This document shows, one piece after another, positions 26,266 through 32,409 of a DNA stretch of 37,786 nt. Both the position numbers and the translations under genes were made by a program. This DNA is from Erysipelotrichaceae bacterium (GTDB lineage Bacteria; Bacillota_I; Bacilli_A; RFN20; CAG-449), in the NCBI GenBank assembly GCA_015059095.1, contig SVBA01000018.1, positions 1 through 37,786 of the forward strand, read 5' to 3'. The stretch's first letter is position 1. Every line of letters starts with the position of its first letter. Under the pieces are notes generated by a model, which saw nothing but the letters and a program-made list of their open reading frames with translations, searched no databases and was not told where the DNA came from.

Positions 26266-27240
26266 TCATTCTTTTTTATTTTTTTCTAAATAATCATCTA
26301 ATTTATCTAATAAAATATATTCAGTATAAATCAGTGGTGTTTCTTCACTTTCAAAAGTAGATTTAATAACATAGCTATCTCCATTTCTACATAATAAAAT
26401 TCCTATTGTTTTATTATCTATTTTACTTCTAATCTCTTTATCTACTAAAGATACATAATTTTTAAGTTGTCCATAATATTCAGGTTTATATTCTCCTATC
26501 TTTACTTCTATAACTAAAAATGAATGCAATAAATAATTATAAAATAATAAATCAATATAAAAAGTTTTCTTCCCGCCTTTAATCTTATATTCTCTCCCAA
26601 CAAACGCATTACCTTTTCCTACTTCTTGTAATAATTCAATTAATTTATACATCATTTGTTCTTTTAATTCTTTTTCAGTATTAATTTCATTACTTTTAAT
26701 TGATAAGTAGTAACTAGATTTTACAATTTTATCAATAAGTTTATTATCATAATCTTTTATTCCTTTACTTACTATAGGTTCAATCATATTTCTTTCATAT
26801 GCTTTAGCATTTATTTGTTTTATTAAGACTGATCTACTCCATGAGTTTTCATATGTCTTTCTTATATACCATAATCTTGCTTCTTTATTTGAACATTTAG
26901 ACATGATTGTCACAATATGTCCCCAAGGAATTTGTGGCACAGCTTGCGCCACAATTTCTTCATAAGTAAAAGATTTATTAAATTTAGCCATTCTATACAA
27001 ATTATCATAACTCATCCCTTTCCTATGTTTTAAATCATTAGATAATCTTTTAACATATTCAGAACCCCAAGTCTTATGTTTATTAATATATCTTCCTATA
27101 TCATAATAAAGCATTATCAATTTAGGATTTGAGTAAGCATATACTTGTCTATATGTTTCCTCAATTCGTTTTTCAATAATATCTAGTTCATCTTTATATT
27201 CTTGTTCATTAATAACTTCGATTATTTCTTTTTTCTTCAT
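26266..27240 (-). CDS. DUF1016/YhcG-type PD-(D/E)XK nuclease, intact copy
   Basis: A 324-residue member of the YhcG family. An N-terminal helical DUF1016_N domain (about 20-160) includes YSNPKLIMLYYDIGRYI, the variable segment 96-103 and the conserved IPWGH and NSWSRSVLIKQI segments. The C-terminal nuclease domain (about 205-324) shows the PD-(D/E)XK pattern with Asp230 (FYIDLLFYN) and Glu245-Val-Lys247 (VIEVK), followed by Gln258. Such proteins are predicted DNA nucleases, often in defence or mobile neighbourhoods. It starts 70 bp after the GH79 stop, behind AGGAGG, which lies in the 3' arm of a hairpin. It is the only complete one of at least five DUF1016-derived loci here, and it contains an in-frame inverted repeat. 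Confidence 0.87.
   Translation of the reverse strand: MKKKEIIEVINEQEYKDELDIIEKRIEETYRQVYAYSNPKLIMLYYDIGRYINKHKTWGSEYVKRLSNDLKHRKGMSYDNLYRMAKFNKSFTYEEIVAQAVPQIPWGHIVTIMSKCSNKEARLWYIRKTYENSWSRSVLIKQINAKAYERNMIEPIVSKGIKDYDNKLIDKIVKSSYYLSIKSNEINTEKELKEQMMYKLIELLQEVGKGNAFVGREYKIKGGKKTFYIDLLFYNYLLHSFLVIEVKIGEYKPEYYGQLKNYVSLVDKEIRSKIDNKTIGILLCRNGDSYVIKSTFESEETPLIYTEYILLDKLDDYLEKNKKE
26932..26954. repeat. In-gene 9-5-9 inverted repeat, DUF1016 intact copy
   Basis: Plus strand: arms TTGTGGCAC and GCGCCACAA (one mismatch) around loop AGCTT. It covers codons 96-103 (I-V-A-Q-A-V-P-Q), just before the conserved IPWGH. Same register as four other DUF1016 segments. Confidence 0.85.
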
Positions 27241-27244
27241 AATA

Positions 27245-27276
27245 AAAACCTCCTATATAGTTAATACGGAGGTTTT
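27245..27276 (-). terminator. GH79 terminator whose 3' arm is the next gene's ribosome binding site
   Basis: On the minus strand AAAACCTCC pairs with GGAGGTTTT (9 bp, 14-nt loop), followed by TTATT and the ATG of the DUF1016 gene. It can act as a terminator for GH79, and the AGGAGG of the next gene is buried in the stem. Confidence 0.6.
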
Positions 27277-27309
27277 CTTTAAAAGTTCTATTTTTTTTAA
27301 AAAACTTAA

Positions 27310-28809
27310 TTACATAATGATAAATGTACAAGTTTCAGGTTTTAATTCTAATTCACCAGCTTCTACTTTTCTTGCTGATAAATCAGGTAATTCATCGTGT
27401 TCACCTAAAACTAATTCTCTACCATTTAATTTCATTACTTCTGAACGGATAAAGTCTGCGTGTAATTCATAAACTTCTGCGTCTTTTTCTAAAGTAACTT
27501 TAGTAGATTCAGTATGCGAGTTATTAATTGCTAAATATGCAATACCTTTTTTACCATCTTTTCTAGAATGAGCATAAATATGAGCACCTTCTTGTAGTTC
27601 AATACCTGAATTATATACAGTAGTTCCCATTAATTTAGACCATAATAGTACAGCCCAGTAATTAGGACGTGGTGAGAAATCATGATGATCTAAGAAACCA
27701 TATGCTGATGAAGCTAAAGTATTATGGAAAATAACACCATCAGTAATAGTAGCAAAATCACCTAATTCATTTAATGTTCTAAATACATCCATGTATGTAG
27801 AAGCCCATGAGTCACCACCGCCTCCAGCATCACCAGATTCAGTAACCCACATTTCTCCTCCTGGACAATATTTATCTCTATATTTTCTATTACCAGCAGC
27901 ACATTTTCCTGCAACTGCAAGATATTTTTCAGATAATGTAGAATCTGGAGACCAGTGCATTTGAGGCATTACTGACATTAATCTATCAGAAATACCATTA
28001 TAATAATGGTAAGAATATACATCGATTGGTTCACTAGTTGGTTCCATTAATCCTTCAGTTGAAACATTATCACCAAACATACCACCTAAACCAGAAGTAT
28101 CCATACCAGCTTCAGGACCCATTTCTGCTGCTACAGTACAAGGACCTACTCTTAATACTTCAGGATAATTTTCATGTAACCATTTGAAGAATAAATCTTG
28201 GTCTCTTCTATAATGTTCAGCAGTATATCCTACTGGAGCACCAGAGAATGCTAACATATTAGGTTCATTCATAAATTCAGCAGCTTCAACTGGAACACCA
28301 TATTCTTTAGAGAATCTAAATAATTGTTCTGCTTGACCTGGGTGCCATGGTTCATTAGCTTTATGTAAACCTTCACAGTTATTAACAGAAATTAATAATT
28401 TAGCGCCCACTGCTTTAACAAATTCTAATAAATTAATCCATTGATCTTTTGTTAAAACTGATTGATAATCTTCAGGTACTTTACCATTAGTATGACCATC
28501 TAAATCATAATAAGTTTTAGTAGCCCATGTACCAGATACTCTAACCCATACTGGACCAAATTCTTTTGCTAATTTTCTAACTCTTTCATTATATAAGTTA
28601 ATTGGAGGGTATACTTGCATAATACCACTTAAATCCATACTCTTTAATGGTGGAAAATCTTCTTTACCTTCTACTTGTGCTTTAGTATAAGCTTTCCAGA
28701 AAGTACCACCTGTAACTTCTGTCATTTCAACATTATATGACATAAGTTTTGGATTAACGCTTCTAATTACATCTAATCCATTTGCTTTTAAATTAAAATG
28801 TTTTGCCAT
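27310..28809 (-). CDS. GH79 (heparanase-like) beta-glucuronidase, cytoplasmic
   Basis: A 499-residue glycoside hydrolase resembling family 79, which removes beta-linked glucuronic acid or its 4-O-methyl form with retention. The acid/base is Glu182 in AEFMNEPN and the nucleophile is Glu324 in MWVTESGDAGGGGD, the counterpart of heparanase GETSSAYGGG; the following NTLASSAYGFLD, PRPNYWAVLLWSKLMGTTVY stretches also track heparanase. A C-terminal beta domain (about 430-499) is present. There is no signal peptide, so substrates must be imported. The frame opens earlier, but GAGGAG fits the ATG at 28809. It links the locus to glucuronate release. Alternative: a related GH30/GH39-clan enzyme, less likely given the nucleophile region. 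Confidence 0.87.
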   Translation of the reverse strand: MAKHFNLKANGLDVIRSVNPKLMSYNVEMTEVTGGTFWKAYTKAQVEGKEDFPPLKSMDLSGIMQVYPPINLYNERVRKLAKEFGPVWVRVSGTWATKTYYDLDGHTNGKVPEDYQSVLTKDQWINLLEFVKAVGAKLLISVNNCEGLHKANEPWHPGQAEQLFRFSKEYGVPVEAAEFMNEPNMLAFSGAPVGYTAEHYRRDQDLFFKWLHENYPEVLRVGPCTVAAEMGPEAGMDTSGLGGMFGDNVSTEGLMEPTSEPIDVYSYHYYNGISDRLMSVMPQMHWSPDSTLSEKYLAVAGKCAAGNRKYRDKYCPGGEMWVTESGDAGGGGDSWASTYMDVFRTLNELGDFATITDGVIFHNTLASSAYGFLDHHDFSPRPNYWAVLLWSKLMGTTVYNSGIELQEGAHIYAHSRKDGKKGIAYLAINNSHTESTKVTLEKDAEVYELHADFIRSEVMKLNGRELVLGEHDELPDLSARKVEAGELELKPETCTFIIM

Positions 28810-28874
28810 TATAAAAAACTCCTCGTATGTTAATAATAACACTAAATCAAATAAAAATATAGTATCTATTTTTT

Positions 28875-29110
28875 TCATTTATTAAAATGCTCATTAAGTT
28901 TATCTTCTAAAACATACCTAGAGAAAACTAAAGGAACATCATCATTTTCAAACGTAGATAAATTTAAAAAATCACATTATATTTATATTTGCGTCCACTT
29001 TAGGCTATTTATATATAATCCTATTTTGACCTTTTCAAACTTTTCTTCATTAATGTAAGTTCAAAAATCATGGTAGGCCAAAGTTTTTTTCATTAGAATA
29101 GACTGCTATG
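28875..29110 (-). pseudogene. Decayed DUF1016 relic upstream of GH79
   Basis: The C-terminal piece (28875-28967, ending in TGA) translates STFENDDVPLVFSRYVLEDKLNEHF, matching the intact copy's STFESEETPLIYTEYILLDKLDDYL. A second piece at about 29040-29110 matches the N-terminal AVYSNEEKTLAYYDIGTYINE coding region of the truncated copy, but is frameshifted and stopped. The centre of the gene is missing. Together with 29111-29215 this fills the 406-bp stretch between two genes. Confidence 0.7.
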
Positions 29111-29156
29111 TATTATTCTTTTTCACTCTCGGTTCACTTTCATCAGTATATCCTAT

Positions 29157-29213
29157 TCTCCCGGTATCTCCCGGTATCTCCCGCTCTCTCCCGCTCTCTC
29201 CCACACTCTCCGA
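29157..29213. repeat. 10-bp tandem array with five GGG tracts (minus strand)
   Basis: Plus strand: two copies of TCTCCCGGTA, two of TCTCCCGCTC, then a degenerate TCTCCCACAC and TCTCCG. CCC triplets start at 29160, 29170, 29180, 29190 and 29200, so the minus strand has five GGG runs with exact 7-nt spacers, fitting the G3N1-7 quadruplex pattern. It lies immediately after the stop codon of the AlbA/ATPase gene. Very GC-rich for this genome. Confidence 0.85.
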
Positions 29214-29215
29214 AT

Positions 29216-30529
29216 TTATTGATATAATACATATTTGCTATTTGAACTAGCCCCCTCAATTTTTATGATTTGTTTTCCTATCATAAGTGTTAATATTTTG
29301 CCAGCTCTAGATTTTCGAATATTTAATATATCTTCCACAGTACTTCGTCTAATAAAGCCATATTTCTTAATATAATCAATTATTACTTGTTCTTGTTCAG
29401 TTAAATCGCAATTTGTATCTATAACTTGTGGATGTAAAGCTTTTATAACATCATTACCATATTTAAAAGAAATCGTAATAAAGTTATCAGTTATTTCAAA
29501 ATCTTTTTTAGAAAGATATTTCATTATTCTTCTCATACCTCTACCTAAGTGTTCACCCATATCTAAATCACTCATTACACGCATTAATTCTCTATTTCTA
29601 GGTAAAGATTTTGCTTTGAAAAATTCTTCTTTAGATAAACCTTGAGGCAATCCTCCATAAGAAAATAACTCAATTCTATCATCATAAATAATTATATAAG
29701 GTTCACTTCCTACAGAGTAATCATTATGACAAAAAATATTCAAAATAGCTTCTCTTAAAGCTGTAGGATTTACAAGATTTATTTCTTTTCTTCTAGCATC
29801 ACCTGTTATTTCAATACTTGTTTTATTTTCAATTTTCAATTTTTCAATAACGCAATTTATTGCTTTAATTAAGCAACATCTTCCATATTCATTTCTTTCC
29901 ACAAAATCGTCATTACTATATTTAGCAACTCTAATAGATGTAGCATTATTATCAGAAAGTAAATAAGCTAAATAATTAAATTTATGATCTTCAGTATATA
30001 AATCTAAAGACTCTAAAAAATATTCATTATTTACTCCCTCATATCCTTTTTCTTGATAATAAATTTTAAGTTGAGTAAATGTTAACTTTTGTCTAGGTGA
30101 TACCATATTAGATAATGTATTTTTAACTTTTTTAGCGTATAGATTATCTATTTCTTTTTGTTCCATTGGAGAAGATTGAGTACCTATTCTTTTAAAACAT
30201 CCTTTTACTGACATTCCATATTTCTTTATATAATAAGGTTTTTCAATCCCGCTAGCGACATTGATTTCTAAATAATGCTTATTATTATCATCATTTAAAA
30301 TATTAACTTCAAATAATCCAATAATAGATGGTGTAATATTATTCTTTAATCTATCAACAATTCTTAAACTCAAATCATCATAATTATTAATTCCTATTAC
30401 TTCTCCTATCTTATTTACTCCAATATAGATTGCTCCGGAATGAGTGTTAAGAAATGCAACCACTTCTTTTTCTAAATCTTCTATAATCGATTCTTTTAAT
30501 TCTACGTATTCATTTTCTTCATATTTCAT
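29216..30529 (-). CDS. AlbA/Schlafen-domain ATP-binding regulator (COG2865-like)
   Basis: A 437-residue protein in three parts. The N-terminal AlbA_2 (Schlafen AAA_4-type) domain shows NEYVELKESI, FLNTHSGAIYIGVN and the following helices (residues 5-130). A GHKL-like ATP-binding segment (about 240-350) contains ALREAILNIFCHNDYS, DRIELFSYGGLP and LGRGMRRIMKYL. A C-terminal winged helix (about 370-437) has LTEQEQVIIDYIKKYGFIRRSTVEDIL. These proteins are predicted ATP-binding transcription factors, or defence components in some contexts. Start set at 30529 (AGGAGG upstream); the frame opens at 30586. It shares the CGTA-TTAA leader motif of the neighbouring DUF1016 genes and lies in the same island. 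Confidence 0.82.
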   Translation of the reverse strand: MKYEENEYVELKESIIEDLEKEVVAFLNTHSGAIYIGVNKIGEVIGINNYDDLSLRIVDRLKNNITPSIIGLFEVNILNDDNNKHYLEINVASGIEKPYYIKKYGMSVKGCFKRIGTQSSPMEQKEIDNLYAKKVKNTLSNMVSPRQKLTFTQLKIYYQEKGYEGVNNEYFLESLDLYTEDHKFNYLAYLLSDNNATSIRVAKYSNDDFVERNEYGRCCLIKAINCVIEKLKIENKTSIEITGDARRKEINLVNPTALREAILNIFCHNDYSVGSEPYIIIYDDRIELFSYGGLPQGLSKEEFFKAKSLPRNRELMRVMSDLDMGEHLGRGMRRIMKYLSKKDFEITDNFITISFKYGNDVIKALHPQVIDTNCDLTEQEQVIIDYIKKYGFIRRSTVEDILNIRKSRAGKILTLMIGKQIIKIEGASSNSKYVLYQ

Positions 30530-30569
30530 GTTATTTTCCTCCTTGAATAAACACGCTCTATATGTTAAT

Positions 30570-30836
30570 ACGTAAGAAATTAACAAAATTACTATTTTTA
30601 TTTTAACTTTTTCTCATTTTTACTAGTTTTGAACATAAGAATCAACGTCTTAAAAACCGGTCTTAGTGAAACCTACTTTTGATACATTAAGTAAGTTATT
30701 TTTATTCTTCACAATAATCTTTTATTCCTTTACTTACTATAGGTTCAATAGTATTTCTTTCATATGCTTTGGCTTTTATTTGTTTTATTAAAACTGATCT
30801 ACTCCATGAATTTTGATATGTTTTATTAATGTACCA
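30570..30836. repeat. 267-bp direct repeat, copy 1
   Basis: Nearly identical to 31231-31497 (about 6 differences; the internal 30615-30809 segment is identical). It comprises the AlbA gene leader/promoter region (30570-30701) and the last 45 codons of the truncated DUF1016 gene. The offset between copies is 661 bp. Confidence 0.9.
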
Positions 30837-31205
30837 TAATCTAGATTCTTTAGTTGAACATTTATATGTAATCTCAATTAATGTTCTCCAAGGAATTTGC
30901 GCACCAGCTTGGTGCGTAATTTCTTCTTTTGTATATAGTTCTGCTACTCTTACCATATACTCTAAGTTTCTTTTAGAGAATCCATCTATGTTTTTTAAAT
31001 CTTCTGCTAGTTTTTTTATGTATTGGTTTCCCCATTCTTTTCTTTCATTAATATAAGTTCCAATATCATAATAAGCTAGAGTCTTTTCTTCGTTAGAATA
31101 AACTGCAACTTTAAAATTTGCTTCATTAATTCTTTTAATTATTCTTTTTAGTTCTTCTTTATATTCTTGTTCATTTACTATTTCACTTACTTCTTTTTTA
31201 ATCAT
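30702..31205 (-). CDS. C-terminally truncated DUF1016 protein (N-terminal domain only)
   Basis: A 167-residue protein aligned with residues 1-164 of the intact 324-residue copy: YSNEEKTLAYYDIGTYI, NIDGFSKRNLEYM, QIPWRTLIEI and NSWSRSVLIKQIKAKAYERNTIEPIVSKGIKDY, then CEE and a stop. The entire PD-(D/E)XK nuclease domain is missing, so at most a DNA-binding or regulatory fragment is made. The reading frame is intact with a good SD (GAAGGAG), so it may be expressed. The same truncation end recurs at 31363, copied with the 267-bp repeat. Could be annotated as a pseudogene. Confidence 0.72.
   Translation of the reverse strand: MIKKEVSEIVNEQEYKEELKRIIKRINEANFKVAVYSNEEKTLAYYDIGTYINERKEWGNQYIKKLAEDLKNIDGFSKRNLEYMVRVAELYTKEEITHQAGAQIPWRTLIEITYKCSTKESRLWYINKTYQNSWSRSVLIKQIKAKAYERNTIEPIVSKGIKDYCEE
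30897..30919. repeat. In-gene 9-5-9 inverted repeat, truncated DUF1016 copy
   Basis: Plus strand: arms TTGCGCACC and GGTGCGTAA (one mismatch) around AGCTT; encodes I-T-H-Q-A-G-A-Q before IPW. Arms unrelated to those at 26932 but in the same codon register. Confidence 0.85.
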
Positions 31206-31230
31206 AAAAAATCTCCTTCATATATTTATT

Positions 31231-31497
31231 ACGTAAGAAAATAACAAAATTACTATTTTTATTTTAACTTTTTTTCATTTTTACTAGTTTTGAACATAAG
31301 AATCAACGTCTTAAAAACCGGTCTTAGTGAAACCTACTTTTGATACATTAAGTAAGTTATTTTTATTCTTCACAATAATCTTTTATTCCTTTACTTACTA
31401 TAGGTTCAATAGTATTTCTTTCATATGCTTTGGCTTTTATTTGTTTTATTAAAACTGATCTACTCCATGAGTTTTCATATGTTTTATCGATGTACCA
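31231..31497. repeat. 267-bp direct repeat, copy 2
   Basis: Second copy of 30570-30836. It carries the leader of the truncated DUF1016 gene and the 3' end of the mosaic pseudogene, so the same C-terminal truncation point (KDYCEE stop) is present in both. Confidence 0.9.
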
Positions 31498-31557
31498 AAT
31501 TACCGCATCGTGCTCTCTGTTCTTTTTCAATATTTCAATTATTGTTCCCCATGCTAA

Positions 31558-31580
31558 TTGGGGAACAGGTTGTTCCCTTA
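31558..31580. repeat. In-gene 9-5-9 inverted repeat, third-parent segment
   Basis: Plus strand: arms TTGGGGAAC and GTTCCCTTA (two outer mismatches) around AGGTT; encodes I-R-E-Q-P-V-P-Q before LAW. The loop differs from AGCTT by one base. Confidence 0.8.
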
Positions 31581-31622
31581 TTTCTTGTATTGAAATATTT
31601 CAACGCAAGTAGACCATAGTAT

Positions 31623-31645
31623 TTTCGCCACAGCTTGTGGCGGAA
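31623..31645. repeat. In-gene 9-5-9 inverted repeat, second-parent segment
   Basis: Plus strand: arms TTTCGCCAC and GTGGCGGAA (one mismatch) around AGCTT; encodes I-P-P-Q-A-V-A-K before ILW. Confidence 0.85.
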
Positions 31646-31865
31646 TTTGTTGGAATGTCAATTCATCACTAAACCATGAAATCCTTTCAAAATTTCTTTG
31701 AGAGAAACCATTAATATTCTTTAAACTTCTACTGTATGCACATGTATTTATTTGTCTTTCTAGTTGTCTAACTGACCAATTTCCTTTAACTGCTTCTTCA
31801 ATATAATATTCTCTAATATGTTGTTCCGGAATAGTCAACAATAATCTATAATGACTCCATGTTAA

Positions 31866-31888
31866 TTCGGGTCTCACTGAGACCCAAA
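31866..31888. repeat. In-gene 9-5-9 inverted repeat, first-parent segment
   Basis: Plus strand: arms TTCGGGTCT and AGACCCAAA (one mismatch) around CACTG; encodes I-W-V-S-V-R-P-E before LTW. This lineage has lost the QA loop codons, but the inverted repeat is kept in register. Confidence 0.82.
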
Positions 31889-32218
31889 TTGGATATATCA
31901 AATAAAATTGTCTCATTCTCCTTAAATTTCTTTCATCATAACCTTCACCTTAATCATTAATTAATCTCTTAGATAAATCTTTTATAAGATTATCTCCATA
32001 CTTAGCTTTATCTTCTCCACCTTGCTCTTCTACTATCATTTTACTTATATTCCAATAAACAAATAATAAAGTAGCGTTCGCATAATTCCTTACTCTTTTT
32101 CTAGCGTCATTAATCAACGACCTTATTTCCAAATAAAAATCTTCACCAATAATTTTTTCTTCATTTTCAATTTTAATTATTTTATTTTTACTTTTAACCA
32201 TAATAAAAACTCCTTACA

Positions 32219-32236
32219 TATATTTATTACGTAAGA
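32219..32236 (-). promoter_or_regulatory. Conserved leader motif of the DUF1016-island genes
   Basis: Minus strand TTTCTTACGTAATAAATATATG precedes the SD here in slightly shortened span; the same block recurs before the truncated DUF1016 gene (31217-31240) and, as TTACGTATTAACATATAG, before the AlbA gene (30556-30576). The intact DUF1016 gene has CGTATTAACTATATAG (27253-27268). The TTACGTAA core is a palindrome. It may be a shared promoter or operator, or just common descent. Confidence 0.5.
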
Positions 32237-32324
32237 AATCAGCAAAAAGTCTATTGTAAATTTTAATTATTCTTAGCTATATATACCAATAATCATATAT
32301 TTATATAAAATAATGATTATTTTT

Positions 32325-32338
32325 TGAAAGCGTTTCCA
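32325..32338 (+). promoter_or_regulatory. cre (CcpA) site upstream of the secreted repeat protein
   Basis: TGAAAGCGTTTCCA matches the cre consensus at every position. It ends 8 bp before the -35 box, so CcpA could activate or repress from here. Confidence 0.75.
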
Positions 32339-32346
32339 AAAATGTA

Positions 32347-32375
32347 TTGTTATATTATAAAATATATTTTATAAT
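32347..32375 (+). promoter_or_regulatory. Promoter of the secreted protein gene
   Basis: TTGTTA (32347-32352), 17-bp spacer, perfect TATAAT (32370-32375). Confidence 0.75.
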
Positions 32376-32409
32376 GTACTCAAGAATTAAGTAATTGGAG
32401 GTTTTTGCT

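Larger units (their letters stand above)
31363..32201 (-). pseudogene. Mosaic DUF1016 pseudogene assembled from several paralogues
   Basis: Read on the minus strand from ATG 32201: a DUF1016 N-terminus (YLEIRSLINDARKRVRNYANATLLFVYWNIS) runs into an in-frame TAA at 31950-31952, and the same frame continues with DERNLRRMRQFYLIYPIW and WSHYRLLLTIPEQHIREYY to near 31745. It then joins a second parent (NINGFSQRNFERISWF), and at about 31590-31600 shifts frame into a third (ISIQEIREQPVPQLAWGTIIEI) that ends SKGIKDYCEE at 31363. So it holds one nonsense codon, two paralogue junctions and a frameshift, with no nuclease domain. Only short open fragments remain (31950-32201 and 31578-31916). Leader matches the other DUF1016 genes. 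Confidence 0.78.

Noticed and set aside
29157-29213. CRISPR-like repeat array
   Set aside because: Period is only 10 bp with no spacers and no cas genes; it is a simple tandem array.
31425-31619. Two plus-strand small frames in the 267-bp repeat region
   Set aside because: They are antisense to recognisable DUF1016 coding sequence and lack SD sites.
31950-31952. Recoded stop codon in the DUF1016 mosaic
   Set aside because: The codon is TAA, not TGA; the rest of the gene also has a frameshift and lacks the nuclease domain, so simple decay explains it.
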